A stretch of 64,000 bases of DNA from Azophilus sp965199705 (GCA_965199705.1 OZ241359.1:1798001-1862000); one strand, 5' to 3'; shown: positions 7,948 to 16,841, counted from the first letter of the stretch. Numbers and translations are program-made. The notes: generated from the letters alone by a model not told the origin.

Positions 7948-8753
7948 GCAAGCGCCGTCCAGAGCATGCGCAGGGAGGCGAGAGTGAGGAGCGCGCCGAA
8001 TAGCTGGCGCAGCCGGTCCGGTTGCAGCCGAGCCGCCAATCTGACGCCAAGCGGCGCTGCCAAGACCGCACCGACGATCAACGCCAGGCAGGTCGGCAGG
8101 TGCACATAGCCGACCAGACCGGACGGCGCCGAGGGCAGCGGCGTCGCCAGGGCCATGTAGCCAAGCGCGCCGGCGGCCGCCAGTGGCACACCGAGGCTGC
8201 TGGAGGTCGCAGTTGCGCGGTGTACCGGAATGTTGAAGTAGATCATGGTCGGCACCATGACATTGCCGCCACCGATTCCAGCCATGCCAGCGCTGAAGCC
8301 GGCGCCCAGGCCCAGCCCGGCGGCCGGGACCGGCCCGGGGAAGCGGCGCCCTGGCGGTGGTTGCCAGCGGGTCAGCAGCACGATTGAGACAGCGCCCAGG
8401 AAAGAGCCGATGAACAGGCGCAGGACGCCGCCTGGCAGTTGTGGCGCAAACCAGCCGGCGAAGGCGGCTCCGAGCACGACCGGCCCCAGCCAGCGGCGGA
8501 CGATGCGCCATTCCACTCGCCCGGCCCGAACCTGGGCGATGGCAGCCGACAGCGAGGTAAAGAGGATGCAGCCGAGCGAGGTGGCCACGGCCACGGCCGT
8601 GCTCTCGGCCAGCGGCAGGAAGCGGCTGATGTCAAATAGCAGAATCAGCGCCGGCACGATCACGATGCCGCCACCGATGCCGAGCAGGCCGCCGAGAAAG
8701 CCACTCGCCAGGCCGATGGCCAGACAGGCGACGGTGAAGGGCGCCAACTCCAA
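7944..8753 (-). CDS. TauE/SafE-family sulfite/anion exporter
   Basis: 269 residues, almost entirely hydrophobic, with about eight predicted membrane helices and the family's glycine-rich repeats: GFLGGLLGIGGGIVIVPAL near the N-terminus and AGFSAGMAGIGGGNVMVPTM in the second half. Members move sulfite, sulfoacetate or other organic anions across the inner membrane. The start is a TTG at 8753; an in-frame stop just upstream excludes a longer product. It stands alone, convergent with pyk, so its substrate cannot be inferred from context. Confidence 0.85.
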   Translation of the reverse strand: MELAPFTVACLAIGLASGFLGGLLGIGGGIVIVPALILLFDISRFLPLAESTAVAVATSLGCILFTSLSAAIAQVRAGRVEWRIVRRWLGPVVLGAAFAGWFAPQLPGGVLRLFIGSFLGAVSIVLLTRWQPPPGRRFPGPVPAAGLGLGAGFSAGMAGIGGGNVMVPTMIYFNIPVHRATATSSSLGVPLAAAGALGYMALATPLPSAPSGLVGYVHLPTCLALIVGAVLAAPLGVRLAARLQPDRLRQLFGALLTLASLRMLWTALA

Positions 8754-8872
8754 TTCAGGTCGCTTGGGCTTGAGTCATGCAACGCCTGAGGCTGTGCCGC
8801 ATTCAGGGATAGCGAGTTTACTTGAATGGAGGCCAGCCCTTATATTTCAATTTGCAGTGTGCGGGCCTGGAC

Positions 8873-8911
8873 GCAGGGTGGCAGGGGTAGCAGGGGTAGC
8901 AGGGGTAGCAG
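8873..8911. repeat. 9-bp tandem repeat just upstream of the Sir2 gene
   Basis: Three perfect copies of GCAGGGGTA (8881-8907), preceded by an imperfect GCAGGGTG and followed by a partial GCAGG. The array ends about 10 bp before the Sir2 start codon, next to the AAAGGA ribosome-binding site. It is G-rich on the + strand. Confidence 0.9.
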
Positions 8912-8920
8912 GATAAAGGA

Positions 8921-9718
8921 ATGCCGGATCTGGACCATGACGGCGAGCGGCTTGCCAGCTTGTTGGCCGATGCCGAACGAATCGTCTTCTTCACTGGCGC
9001 CGGCATCAGCACCGAGTCCGGCATTCCGGATTTTCGCAGCCCGGGCGTCGGGCTGTGGAACCAGATCAAGCCCATCCCGTATCAGGACTTTGTCGCTTCA
9101 GAAGCAGTTCGCAACGAATCCTGGCGGCGGCGGTTCAGCGGCGAGCGGGTTCTCGAAAAGGCAAGGCCCAACGCGGGCCACCTCAGCATCGCCCGTCTGC
9201 TGCAGGCGGGCGGTTGCCTGGCGGTGATCACCCAGAACGTGGACAACCTGCACCAGGATGCCGGCGTGCCGGCGGAGCAGGTCATCGAGTTGCACGGCAA
9301 CGCCAGCTATGCGGCCTGCCTGTCTTGCGGTATGCGCCATGAACTCGCCGACGTGGAGCGCGAATTCGCCCGCCTTGGCCGTGTGCAGCCCTGCCCAGGC
9401 TGCGGCGGCATCATCAAGAGCGCCACCATATCCTTTGGTCAGGCGATGCCGGAGGCGGCCATGCTGCGGGCGCGGGCAGTGGTGGAGGCCTGCGACCTGA
9501 TGGTGGTTGCCGGTTCTTCGCTGCTGGTCTATCCAGCCGCGGGATTTCCGGAGTACGCCAAGCAGCTGGGCGCCAGGCTGGCGATTGTCAATCGCGAGGA
9601 GACGCCTCTGGACGGCTTGGCGGACCTGGTAGTTCGGGGGGAGATCGGCCCGGTGCTGTCCGGCGCCGTAGAAACCAGCCAGAACCTGGCTTCCTGGCGT
9701 CAGAGCCACCACGCATGA
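8921..9718 (+). CDS. Sir2-family NAD-dependent protein deacylase
   Basis: 265 residues with complete sirtuin motifs: the NAD-binding FTGAGISTESGIPDFRSP, then TQNVDNLHQDAG, the catalytic histidine in ELHGNA, and four zinc cysteines in CLSCG and CPGCGG. The substrate loop contains FGQAMPE. It removes acyl groups from lysines and releases nicotinamide and O-acyl-ADP-ribose. The ATG at 8921 follows AAAGGA. Its stop overlaps the start of the MORN-repeat gene by 4 bp (9715-9718). The length fits a CobB-type housekeeping enzyme rather than the long defence-type Sir2 proteins. Confidence 0.93.
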   Translation: MPDLDHDGERLASLLADAERIVFFTGAGISTESGIPDFRSPGVGLWNQIKPIPYQDFVASEAVRNESWRRRFSGERVLEKARPNAGHLSIARLLQAGGCLAVITQNVDNLHQDAGVPAEQVIELHGNASYAACLSCGMRHELADVEREFARLGRVQPCPGCGGIIKSATISFGQAMPEAAMLRARAVVEACDLMVVAGSSLLVYPAAGFPEYAKQLGARLAIVNREETPLDGLADLVVRGEIGPVLSGAVETSQNLASWRQSHHA

Positions 9719-10647
9719 CGCGCTACTGCACAAGCCAGGGCCGGCGGCATGCCTCGCCCGCGCCCGGCCTCTGCTGTGTTCTGATAGTGTTGCTCGCCCT
9801 GCCGGGCGCAGCCGTCGGCCAGGTTTCACAGTTTGCCAATGGCGATACCTATACCGGCGATCAGGTAAACGGCGTGCGTTCTGGCAAGGGTATCTATACC
9901 TGGGCCAACGGCAACCGCTACGAGGGCGATTTCGTCGCCAATCGGATGCAGGGGCAGGGCATCTTTGTCTGGGCCAACGGCAACCGTTACGAGGGCGCCT
10001 TCTTCGCCGACCGGATGCATGGCGAGGGTGAATTTACCTGGGCTAACGGAGATCGCTATACAGGCCCCTTCGCACATGGCTCGCGCAGCGGTCAGGGACG
10101 CTTCGTATGGCCATCCGGAGTGGTGTATGAAGGCGGCTTTCAGGATGGCCAGATGCACGGCAGTGGCGCCTTCACCTGGGCGGACGGGCGCCGCTACGTG
10201 GGCGAGTTTGTCGAGGGCTCGCGCAGTGGTTTCGGCAAGCTGACCTGGCCCAACGGCAATCGCTACGAAGGCGGCTTCAAGGCTGATCTGCGCGACGGAT
10301 TCGGCGTCTTCTATCTGCGTGACGGCACTGTCTTTCGCGGTCGGTTTCGGGACGACAAGATGCACGGCTACGGGGTCAAGCAGCTGCCGGATGGCAGTTT
10401 GGCGCTGCTGTCCTGGGAAGACGGCGACTTGCGGTCGAGCGCGCCACTGATCGAAGAATCCCGCTGCCGCCTGTCTATCGAGGCGCGTCCCTGGATGTTC
10501 CGGGGGCCGGACTGCATCAACGGCCTGGCGCATGGCAAGGGCCTTGCGGCCAGCCTTGATGGCGAGCTGATCGTGCCCGAAGGCGAGTATCTGCTCGGCC
10601 ATCTGGTCGGCGGCGAACCTGGCCCCATCTGGCGTCAGAATCCCTGA
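9715..10647 (+). CDS. Exported MORN-repeat protein
   Basis: 310 residues. An N-terminal hydrophobic segment (about 18-36, GLCCVLIVLLALPGAAVG) looks like a signal peptide. Residues about 41-224 are eight consecutive 23-residue MORN repeats without a single insertion, with units like WANGNRYEGDFVANRMQGQG; a decayed ninth follows. The remaining 85 residues match nothing I recognise and contain two cysteines (SRCRLS, PDCING). MORN repeats form elongated beta-hairpin sheets that bind lipids or proteins. It overlaps sir2 by ATGA and abuts the pseudokinase gene with zero spacing, so the products probably work together, perhaps as a periplasmic partner. No enzymatic motif is seen. Confidence 0.85.
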   Translation: MTRYCTSQGRRHASPAPGLCCVLIVLLALPGAAVGQVSQFANGDTYTGDQVNGVRSGKGIYTWANGNRYEGDFVANRMQGQGIFVWANGNRYEGAFFADRMHGEGEFTWANGDRYTGPFAHGSRSGQGRFVWPSGVVYEGGFQDGQMHGSGAFTWADGRRYVGEFVEGSRSGFGKLTWPNGNRYEGGFKADLRDGFGVFYLRDGTVFRGRFRDDKMHGYGVKQLPDGSLALLSWEDGDLRSSAPLIEESRCRLSIEARPWMFRGPDCINGLAHGKGLAASLDGELIVPEGEYLLGHLVGGEPGPIWRQNP

Positions 10648-12849
10648 ATGCGCGAACCGGGCTCCTCGGAATCCATGCAGCTTCCGGGCTTCGACATCAT
10701 TCGAAGGCTCGACCGGGCGTCGGAAGACGACGGCGAGCGAATCTATCTCGGCTTCCAGGCGCTGCGTCAGAAGGAGGTGGTCATACGCACCTGGCAAGCC
10801 GGGGAACAAGATGTTGCGGACATACTGGCGCGCATCGAGGCGCATCCGGCGCTTTCTGCGGAGTTTCGGCACCCGAACCTGGAACGCATCTTCGAGGCCG
10901 GCGCCAGCGGCCAGACACTCTATCTGGTAACCGACTACGCAACCGGCGGCGACCTGCGTCAGAATCTCGCGGCTGGGCGCGCCTTGCCACAGTTGCTGGA
11001 TGCGCTCGGAGAGCTGGCGAAAGCGCTCGACTTTGCGCATGGCCTCGGCGTTTGTCATGGACGCATCCGCCCAGGGGCGGTCGTGTTTCGGCCCAACTCG
11101 GCGCCCATGCTCTGCGAGTTCTGCTCTTTGCCGCATGTCTGGCGCGCAGGGGGCGATGCAGAGGGCGAGGCTTCGGTTCGCGGTGACCTTCGGGCGCTCG
11201 GCGCACTGCTCGCCTACGTCCTGACCGGCCGCCTGCCGACCGGTTCGAAACCGGAGGCGCTGCGCGACATCCTGGCGCGCGTGCCGGCCTCAAGCCGGCC
11301 GCTGCGCTCGGTACTGGAACGCAGCCTGTCACAGGCGGCAGGCCAGGGCTATTCCAAGGGCGCTGACTTTGCCGAAGCGCTGGAGGCGGCAGTCAACGGT
11401 GGCCGGTTGAGCCGGATTTCGGTGCGAACGGCAGCCGTGTCCAATCGTGAGATTGCGGCCATCGAGGCCGCTTCGGATCTGCCGGCCCTGGCCCTGGCGC
11501 AAACGCAGCGTCCGCGCAGGCGCAATCTGCCCTGGCGCTGGCTGGCGCCGGCGGCCCTGCTGGCGCTCGGCAGTGGCTGGCTGGTACTGAGTCAAGGATG
11601 GCAGGAGGCGGTTCTGATCCGATTCGGCCTGACCGAGCATCCGCAGCTGGAAAGCGCCTTGAATTATGCGCGCAGCCTGCAACAGGATACCGGGCAGAAT
11701 CCGGCGACGATCATCGAAGCCTATCGGCAGGCGCTTGCCTTCGACAGCGATCATGCGGGCGCCCGTCAGGCGATTGCAGATGTCGGCGAAGCCTGGCGAC
11801 GCAATGTTCGGGGGAGCCTGTCGCGCAATGAACTGGATCTGGCGGCGTTTGCGCTGGAAGACATGGCCGTAATCTTCCCCGACGACCCGGAGCGCGCAGA
11901 GTTGCAGCGACAGCTGGACAACCGACGCGCCGCTGACACCTTGCTGGCCTCGACCCAGGCCCTGGTTCGCATTCAGGGGCTGTCAGCTGCGCCGAGCGCC
12001 GCCATTCAGGCCTATCAGGAGATCGTGCGACTGGCGCCCGGACACCCGCAGGCGCTGCGCGAGCTGACCCGACTGGCCGAGCACTATGCCGACCTTGCGC
12101 GCGCAGCCGCCCGGCGGCGCGATGTCGATGAGGCGATCACCTACCTGCAAAGGGCCACCACGGCCGATGCTGAACTGGCCGTGTTCGACGAGGTGCGCCA
12201 GGAAATACAGCAGGCGACGGAGGCTCGGGCGACGCTGGACGACCTGCTGCGCCGGGCTGGTGATCTGCGGGCCGTTGGCCGCCTGGTGCATCCGCCCGGG
12301 GCCAATGCGGCGGAGCTCTACCATCGGGTGCTGGCCACGAGCCCGGACAGCAGCATTGCCCAACAGGGATTGAATGAAGTGACCTCGCAACTGCTGGCCG
12401 AAGCCAGCCTTCAGGTGAGCGCCGGAAATCTGGAGGCGGTTGAATCCTTGTTGGATCAAGCTTCGGCTGCCGGCATTTCAGCCAATGCCCTGGCCCAGAT
12501 CCAGGACAGCCTGGCCGACGCCGTGGCTGCCAGGACGCAGGTAGCCGCCAAGCTCGGCCAGGCTGAACTGCTGTTGGCGGACGGCTACATCACCGAGCCA
12601 GCGGAGAACAATGCCGTTTCCCTGCTGCGCGAGGTGCAACGTCTGGATCCGAACAATCCGGAGGCCGCCCGGATGTTGCGACAGGCCGCCCGGCGTCTGG
12701 CGCAAGCGGCCCAGGAAGCGCATGCGGCCGACCTGCCGGAAGTTGCGCAGCTATACCTGGATCTGGCGTTGACAATCACACCGGACGAAGCCAGTTGGCG
12801 CGCCCTGCGCGACTCCTGGCAAGCTGGACCAGAGTCGGGCATACAATAG
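10648..12849 (+). CDS. Membrane-anchored Ser/Thr pseudokinase with helical-repeat C-terminal domain
   Basis: 733 residues. About 15-265 follow the bacterial Ser/Thr kinase fold (FRHPNLERIFEAG, LYLVTDYATGGDL, ALDFAHGLGVCHGRIRPG), but every key catalytic position is changed. The glycine loop is absent, the VAIK lysine is Arg (VVIRTW), HRDxKxxN reads HGRIRPGA, and DFG reads EFC. A single membrane helix follows at about 298-316 (WLAPAALLALGSGWLVL). The rest, about 325-733, is alanine-rich and helical with TPR-like periodicity, predicted to be periplasmic. The architecture resembles PknB-type receptors, but phosphotransfer is not expected. It starts directly after the MORN gene stop, so a joint complex with the MORN protein is inferred. 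Confidence 0.85.
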   Translation: MREPGSSESMQLPGFDIIRRLDRASEDDGERIYLGFQALRQKEVVIRTWQAGEQDVADILARIEAHPALSAEFRHPNLERIFEAGASGQTLYLVTDYATGGDLRQNLAAGRALPQLLDALGELAKALDFAHGLGVCHGRIRPGAVVFRPNSAPMLCEFCSLPHVWRAGGDAEGEASVRGDLRALGALLAYVLTGRLPTGSKPEALRDILARVPASSRPLRSVLERSLSQAAGQGYSKGADFAEALEAAVNGGRLSRISVRTAAVSNREIAAIEAASDLPALALAQTQRPRRRNLPWRWLAPAALLALGSGWLVLSQGWQEAVLIRFGLTEHPQLESALNYARSLQQDTGQNPATIIEAYRQALAFDSDHAGARQAIADVGEAWRRNVRGSLSRNELDLAAFALEDMAVIFPDDPERAELQRQLDNRRAADTLLASTQALVRIQGLSAAPSAAIQAYQEIVRLAPGHPQALRELTRLAEHYADLARAAARRRDVDEAITYLQRATTADAELAVFDEVRQEIQQATEARATLDDLLRRAGDLRAVGRLVHPPGANAAELYHRVLATSPDSSIAQQGLNEVTSQLLAEASLQVSAGNLEAVESLLDQASAAGISANALAQIQDSLADAVAARTQVAAKLGQAELLLADGYITEPAENNAVSLLREVQRLDPNNPEAARMLRQAARRLAQAAQEAHAADLPEVAQLYLDLALTITPDEASWRALRDSWQAGPESGIQ

Positions 12850-12880
12850 AGCCATCAAGCCATCAGGTGGTCAAGGCGTC

Positions 12881-13795
12881 ATGGCAACCAGCATACCGTT
12901 CCGTCGTGATCTGGAGTTTACCTACGGGCAGGTGGCCGAGATTTCCCCTGGCATTCGGCGTCTCATCGCCGAGAATCCGGGGCCCTTCACCCTGTACGGC
13001 ACCGGCACCTACATCGTCGGTCGCGGCGAGGTCGCGGTCATTGATCCGGGGCCGGCGGACAGTGCGCACATAGATTGTCTGGCAGGCGCTCTCAAGGGCG
13101 AGCGCATCAGCCACATACTGGTGACGCATACGCACATGGACCACTCGCCCGGCTGCCGCCTGCTGCGCCAGCACACGGACGCCAGAACCTTTGCCTACGG
13201 GCCGCATGGCTACGGCAAGCTGGAGCAGGGGACACCGGTCGAGGAGGGCGGCGACATGGAGTTTCAGCCGGACATCCTGGTGCGGGACGGCGACCTTCTG
13301 GAAGGCGACGGCTGGCGTATCGAGTGCGTCTATACCCCCGGGCATACTTCCAATCACATGTGCTATCAGCTGCGTTCGGAAAGGGCGCTGTTCACCGGTG
13401 ATCACGTGATGGGTTGGTCCACCAGCATCATATCGCCGCCAGACGGCGACATGAGCGACTACCTGGCGAGTCTGGACAAGCTGCTGCACCGGGACGACCA
13501 GGTCTATTGGCCAACCCATGGCCCCTGCATTCAGGATCCCAAACCCTTCGTGCGCGCCTTTCAGGCGCACCGGCGCGAGCGTCACGAGCAGATACTGGCC
13601 TGCCTTGCCGAGGGCGTGCAGCGGATCACGGACATGGTGCCGCTGATGTATCGAGAGCTACCGGAATTCATGTACCCGGCGGCTGCGCGCAGTGTGCTCG
13701 CCTCGATGGAATATCTGGTCCAGCGGCAACAGGTGCAGGTCGCAGGTGAGGTTCAGCTGGCGGCTGCGTATCGGCTGGCCGACTCCGTATCCTGA
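12881..13795 (+). CDS. Metallo-beta-lactamase-fold hydrolase
   Basis: 304 residues with the di-metal motif VTHTHMDHSPG (HxHxDH), a later metal histidine in YTPGHTSNHM, and an aspartate-histidine pair in FTGDHVMGW. The C-terminal helical part (HRRERHEQILACL) is typical of the LACTB2-like branch, which includes thioesterases and RNases. It starts 31 bp after the pseudokinase gene and may be the last gene of that group. Its last 43 bp overlap the end of the convergent pdsS. The substrate is unknown. Confidence 0.88.
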   Translation: MATSIPFRRDLEFTYGQVAEISPGIRRLIAENPGPFTLYGTGTYIVGRGEVAVIDPGPADSAHIDCLAGALKGERISHILVTHTHMDHSPGCRLLRQHTDARTFAYGPHGYGKLEQGTPVEEGGDMEFQPDILVRDGDLLEGDGWRIECVYTPGHTSNHMCYQLRSERALFTGDHVMGWSTSIISPPDGDMSDYLASLDKLLHRDDQVYWPTHGPCIQDPKPFVRAFQAHRRERHEQILACLAEGVQRITDMVPLMYRELPEFMYPAAARSVLASMEYLVQRQQVQVAGEVQLAAAYRLADSVS

Positions 13796-15963
13796 TCTTC
13801 CGGCCTGCTGGCCGGCGCCTGGCCGGTGGCTGCCGCCAGCCTTGGCCTGGCCAGTGGTAGCTGGACGACGACGGCGATGCCGCTGCCATCGGCCAGATTC
13901 ATGGCGCGAACATGGCCGCCGTGGTGCTCGGCGATGACCCGAACCACGTAAAGCCCGAGGCCGAAGTGCACCTGGCTCTCCGGTTCCCGGTGCGTCACCA
14001 TGGAATCGAACAGGGACTTTTCCGAATCACCCGGCAGCAGCGGACCGCGGTTGGCGACCGTGATTCTCAGGCTTGCCTGATGTACATCGAGCTGTACGGT
14101 GATCGGGCTGTCGATGCGGTGGAAGTCCACTGCGTTGTCAATGATCTTGTCGAGTAGCTGCTCGATCCGATAGTCCGCCACATGGGCATGCACCGGCTGA
14201 CCGACGCCGCGGTAGATGAACTCGCAGTCCTGGTGCACGAGGGCACAGTTGGCCACGTAACTCTTCAGCAACTCGTGCACGTCAATGCGTTCGAGTTCAT
14301 CGGATTTCAAGGATTCTTCGAGGTTGGCAGCGTCAGAGAGCTTGTGCACGATGGCGCCGATCCGATTCACGCCGTTGCGTGCGCTGACGAAGTATTTGCT
14401 GTCCTTGATCCCTTCATGGTCTTTGAACATATTCTGAAGAGATGTGCTCAACGTATTGAGTGGGTTGTTTATTTCATGGCGAAGCGTGCGTGGCATGGTT
14501 TCCAGGAAGTGGTTGTGCTGGTGCAGCTTGGAGAGCATTTGCGAGATGCTGCGCGCCAGGTCGCCGATTTCGTCGCCAGCCCGGGTTTCGCTCTTCAGCG
14601 CGGCAGCGCGCAGGCGACCGTACTGATCGATGGCAGCGCTGGTTTCCTGCCGCAGGTGGCGGATGCGCCAGGCCAGGCGAGCGGCAAAACCGAGCAGGGC
14701 GACGAGTACGCAAACCAGGCTGGCGATCGACAGCAGCGTTACCTGCTCCAGGGCCACGCGCTGAAAGGTAAGGATGTCGTCGATGTTCTGTTCCACGACC
14801 ACAGTCCCGATCACCGCATCCTCCGAGACGATCGGATGCGCAGCCATGATGATCTCCAGGTCTTCCGCCAGTTGTCGGCGCATGGCCGATGTGCGGCCAC
14901 TCAGTGAGTCGGCGATGATCTGATCGGCGCCGCTTTCACTATCGGCCGCGCCGCCGGCCTGGTCGGACGCGACAACCGCGTCCAGTACCGGGCGCAACCA
15001 CTCGAAGAGACGGCTGGTCAGGCGCGTGAATGGATTGCCGGCGTCGCCCGCCGGCGTCGGGTTGTAACCGCCAACCTGGGCGCGCACCCGCTGTTCGGCG
15101 TCAATCACCAGAATTCTGGCGCCCGCATAACCGAGCCCCTGGATGATGTTGAGCACTTCAGGCGAGCGCAGCACCACCAGATCAAAGCTCTCCTTGCCCG
15201 CCTTGGGCAGGGTCTGAACCAGATGGGCTGTGGCCTCTTCCCCTGGTTCGTCCACATCGGCGACAGTCACGCCGAAGTAGCGTGTCGATCCGAGCATCGT
15301 CAGGGGCAGACGGAACTCCAGATTCCAGCCGCCGTCGTTTACCGAAGCGAAGCCCCGCAGATTGCCGTCCGGCGCGCCTGCGGCGGCAAAGCGCCACTCG
15401 TTGTCCATGGCATAGGCGGTAACGGGCCCCGGCTCTGGAAACACCAGCGAGATGCGCCCGTCCTCACCGTCCACGCGAATGAATGACAGGCGCACGTGGT
15501 CGGCATTATCCAGGCGCAGATAGGCCGGGTTGCGATACACGATTTCTGGATCCGTGACCTGCATGAAGACGTATAGCTGGCCGCCGCGCTCGCCGAGCAG
15601 CAGGCTGAAAGCGCCGTCGGCGCCGGCGTCGGAGCCGAACGCCAGCATGTTTTCGGCGGCGTCTTCGCCCCAGTCCTCGAAGCTGCCATCCAGCCGAATG
15701 TTGGCTTCCAGAGGCCGGGCGAACAACGACTCGTAGTCTTCAATTGTGACCGGCAGATCGTTGAACAGGTCCTCGCGCCCGTTGAACAGGGTGGAAATAC
15801 CTTCGGCTGTCAGCAGTTGTGCGCGCGATTGACCCTGAACCAGCAGGCTCTCCATGACCACTAGCTGACGATAGCTGAACCAGGGCACGATCAGCAGCGT
15901 CAGGCCCAGCAGGAACAGTTTCGTGCCGATGCGCGGACCGCGCCAGTTTCGGCGCAGTCTCAC
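13753..15963 (-). CDS. PdsS-type sensor histidine kinase (proteobacterial dedicated sortase system)
   Basis: 736 residues from a GTG start. There is a short cytoplasmic N-terminus, a first membrane helix at about 14-32, and a large periplasmic sensor region. That region contains a CBM9-like segment (IRLDGSFEDWGEDA). A second membrane helix at about 402-428 leads to a linker and the kinase core, with phospho-acceptor His in TLRHEINNPLN near residue 497, N-box LLDKIIDNAVDFH and G-box HFGLGLYVVRVIAEHHGG. The layout and partner match the PdsS/PdsR pair usually found with a proteobacterial sortase and LPXTG-like substrates. No sortase is present in this window. It overlaps pdsR by 4 bp (GTGA). Confidence 0.85.
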   Translation of the reverse strand: MRLRRNWRGPRIGTKLFLLGLTLLIVPWFSYRQLVVMESLLVQGQSRAQLLTAEGISTLFNGREDLFNDLPVTIEDYESLFARPLEANIRLDGSFEDWGEDAAENMLAFGSDAGADGAFSLLLGERGGQLYVFMQVTDPEIVYRNPAYLRLDNADHVRLSFIRVDGEDGRISLVFPEPGPVTAYAMDNEWRFAAAGAPDGNLRGFASVNDGGWNLEFRLPLTMLGSTRYFGVTVADVDEPGEEATAHLVQTLPKAGKESFDLVVLRSPEVLNIIQGLGYAGARILVIDAEQRVRAQVGGYNPTPAGDAGNPFTRLTSRLFEWLRPVLDAVVASDQAGGAADSESGADQIIADSLSGRTSAMRRQLAEDLEIIMAAHPIVSEDAVIGTVVVEQNIDDILTFQRVALEQVTLLSIASLVCVLVALLGFAARLAWRIRHLRQETSAAIDQYGRLRAAALKSETRAGDEIGDLARSISQMLSKLHQHNHFLETMPRTLRHEINNPLNTLSTSLQNMFKDHEGIKDSKYFVSARNGVNRIGAIVHKLSDAANLEESLKSDELERIDVHELLKSYVANCALVHQDCEFIYRGVGQPVHAHVADYRIEQLLDKIIDNAVDFHRIDSPITVQLDVHQASLRITVANRGPLLPGDSEKSLFDSMVTHREPESQVHFGLGLYVVRVIAEHHGGHVRAMNLADGSGIAVVVQLPLARPRLAAATGQAPASRPEDQDTESASRYAAAS

Positions 15964-16661
15964 GGACGAACCCAGCGGTAGCCGAAGCCGTACTCACTCT
16001 TGATGCAGGCAAAACCGGGATCAACCCGTTCAAACTTCTTGCGGATGTTGCGCATGTGGGTGTTGATGGTGTTGTTGGTCACCAGATTCTGCATGGTTGC
16101 ATTCATCAGGGTGCCGTAACTCACGGCATGGCCAGGCACCCGCACCAGCTTGGCAAGCATACGGAACTCGGTGCCCGACAGATCGATCCGACGGCCCTTC
16201 CAGGACACCAGCAGGGCTTCTCGATCCAGCATCAGGTGGCCGATGCGCCTCGCGCTCGCGCTCTCTTCGGTGGCGCCGCGTGAGCGCACCTCACTGATAC
16301 GCAACAGCGAAGTGATGCGTTCGGTGAGATAGTCCAGGGAAATCGGTTTTGGCAGATAGTCCCAGGCGCCCAGGCGCAGTCCGGAAATCTTGTCGATCTC
16401 GTTGATGCGCTCGGTCAGAAAGATTACCGGCAGGGTCGGCGAGCGGGTCAACAACTCGCGGCAAAGCTGAAACCCGGCATCGACCTCGTCGCCGAGGATG
16501 ATGTCCAGAATGACCAGGTCCGGGAAGCTGCCGTCCATGCCCTCCAGGGCCTCCTGACGGCTGCAATAGGAGACAACCTGATACCCCTGGTTGACGACGG
16601 CGTCCGAGTAGTTGGCCCGTTGATCCGGGTCATCTTCCACTATGGCGATGCGTTTGGCCAT
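15960..16661 (-). CDS. PdsR-type OmpR-family response regulator
   Basis: 233 residues: a receiver domain (IAIVEDDPDQRANY, phospho-acceptor Asp in LVILDIILGDE near residue 54, conserved FLTERINEID and YLPKPI) followed by a winged-helix DNA-binding domain (LSGTEFRMLAKLV, VTNNTINTHMRNIRKKFE). The ATG at 16661 follows AGGAGA. The frame stays open upstream to 17684, but that part is antisense to other genes and is excluded. It is the first gene of the pdsRS pair; a tandem repeat upstream may be its operator. Confidence 0.92.
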   Translation of the reverse strand: MAKRIAIVEDDPDQRANYSDAVVNQGYQVVSYCSRQEALEGMDGSFPDLVILDIILGDEVDAGFQLCRELLTRSPTLPVIFLTERINEIDKISGLRLGAWDYLPKPISLDYLTERITSLLRISEVRSRGATEESASARRIGHLMLDREALLVSWKGRRIDLSGTEFRMLAKLVRVPGHAVSYGTLMNATMQNLVTNNTINTHMRNIRKKFERVDPGFACIKSEYGFGYRWVRP

Positions 16662-16684
16662 GCCCGTCTCCTGCCTTCGATATT

Positions 16685-16704
16685 CTGCCACAGTCTGCCA
16701 CAGT
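16685..16704 (-). promoter_or_regulatory. Tandem 10-bp direct repeat upstream of pdsR, candidate regulator site
   Basis: ACTGTGGCAG occurs twice head-to-tail on the minus strand, 24-43 nt upstream of the pdsR start codon, between divergently read genes. OmpR-family regulators bind as head-to-tail dimers to direct repeats with about one helical turn spacing, which fits this spacing exactly. Autoregulation by PdsR is inferred only from position and pattern. Confidence 0.5.
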
Positions 16705-16841
16705 CGATTATCGCCCGCCCTGCAATCCCGCTCATGGTGTGCGGGGCGCGGGCTATACTCCAACCTTTCCGGCAGCAGGCGCGCGCAATTGATGGAACAG
16801 GCACGCAAACGCAGGCACGGGATGATCGAGGCGGCAGATGG

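Noticed and set aside
8921..9718. Sir2 as part of an anti-phage defence system
   Set aside because: The protein is a short complete CobB-like deacylase with zinc cysteines; no nuclease, HerA, Ago or other defence partner is adjacent.
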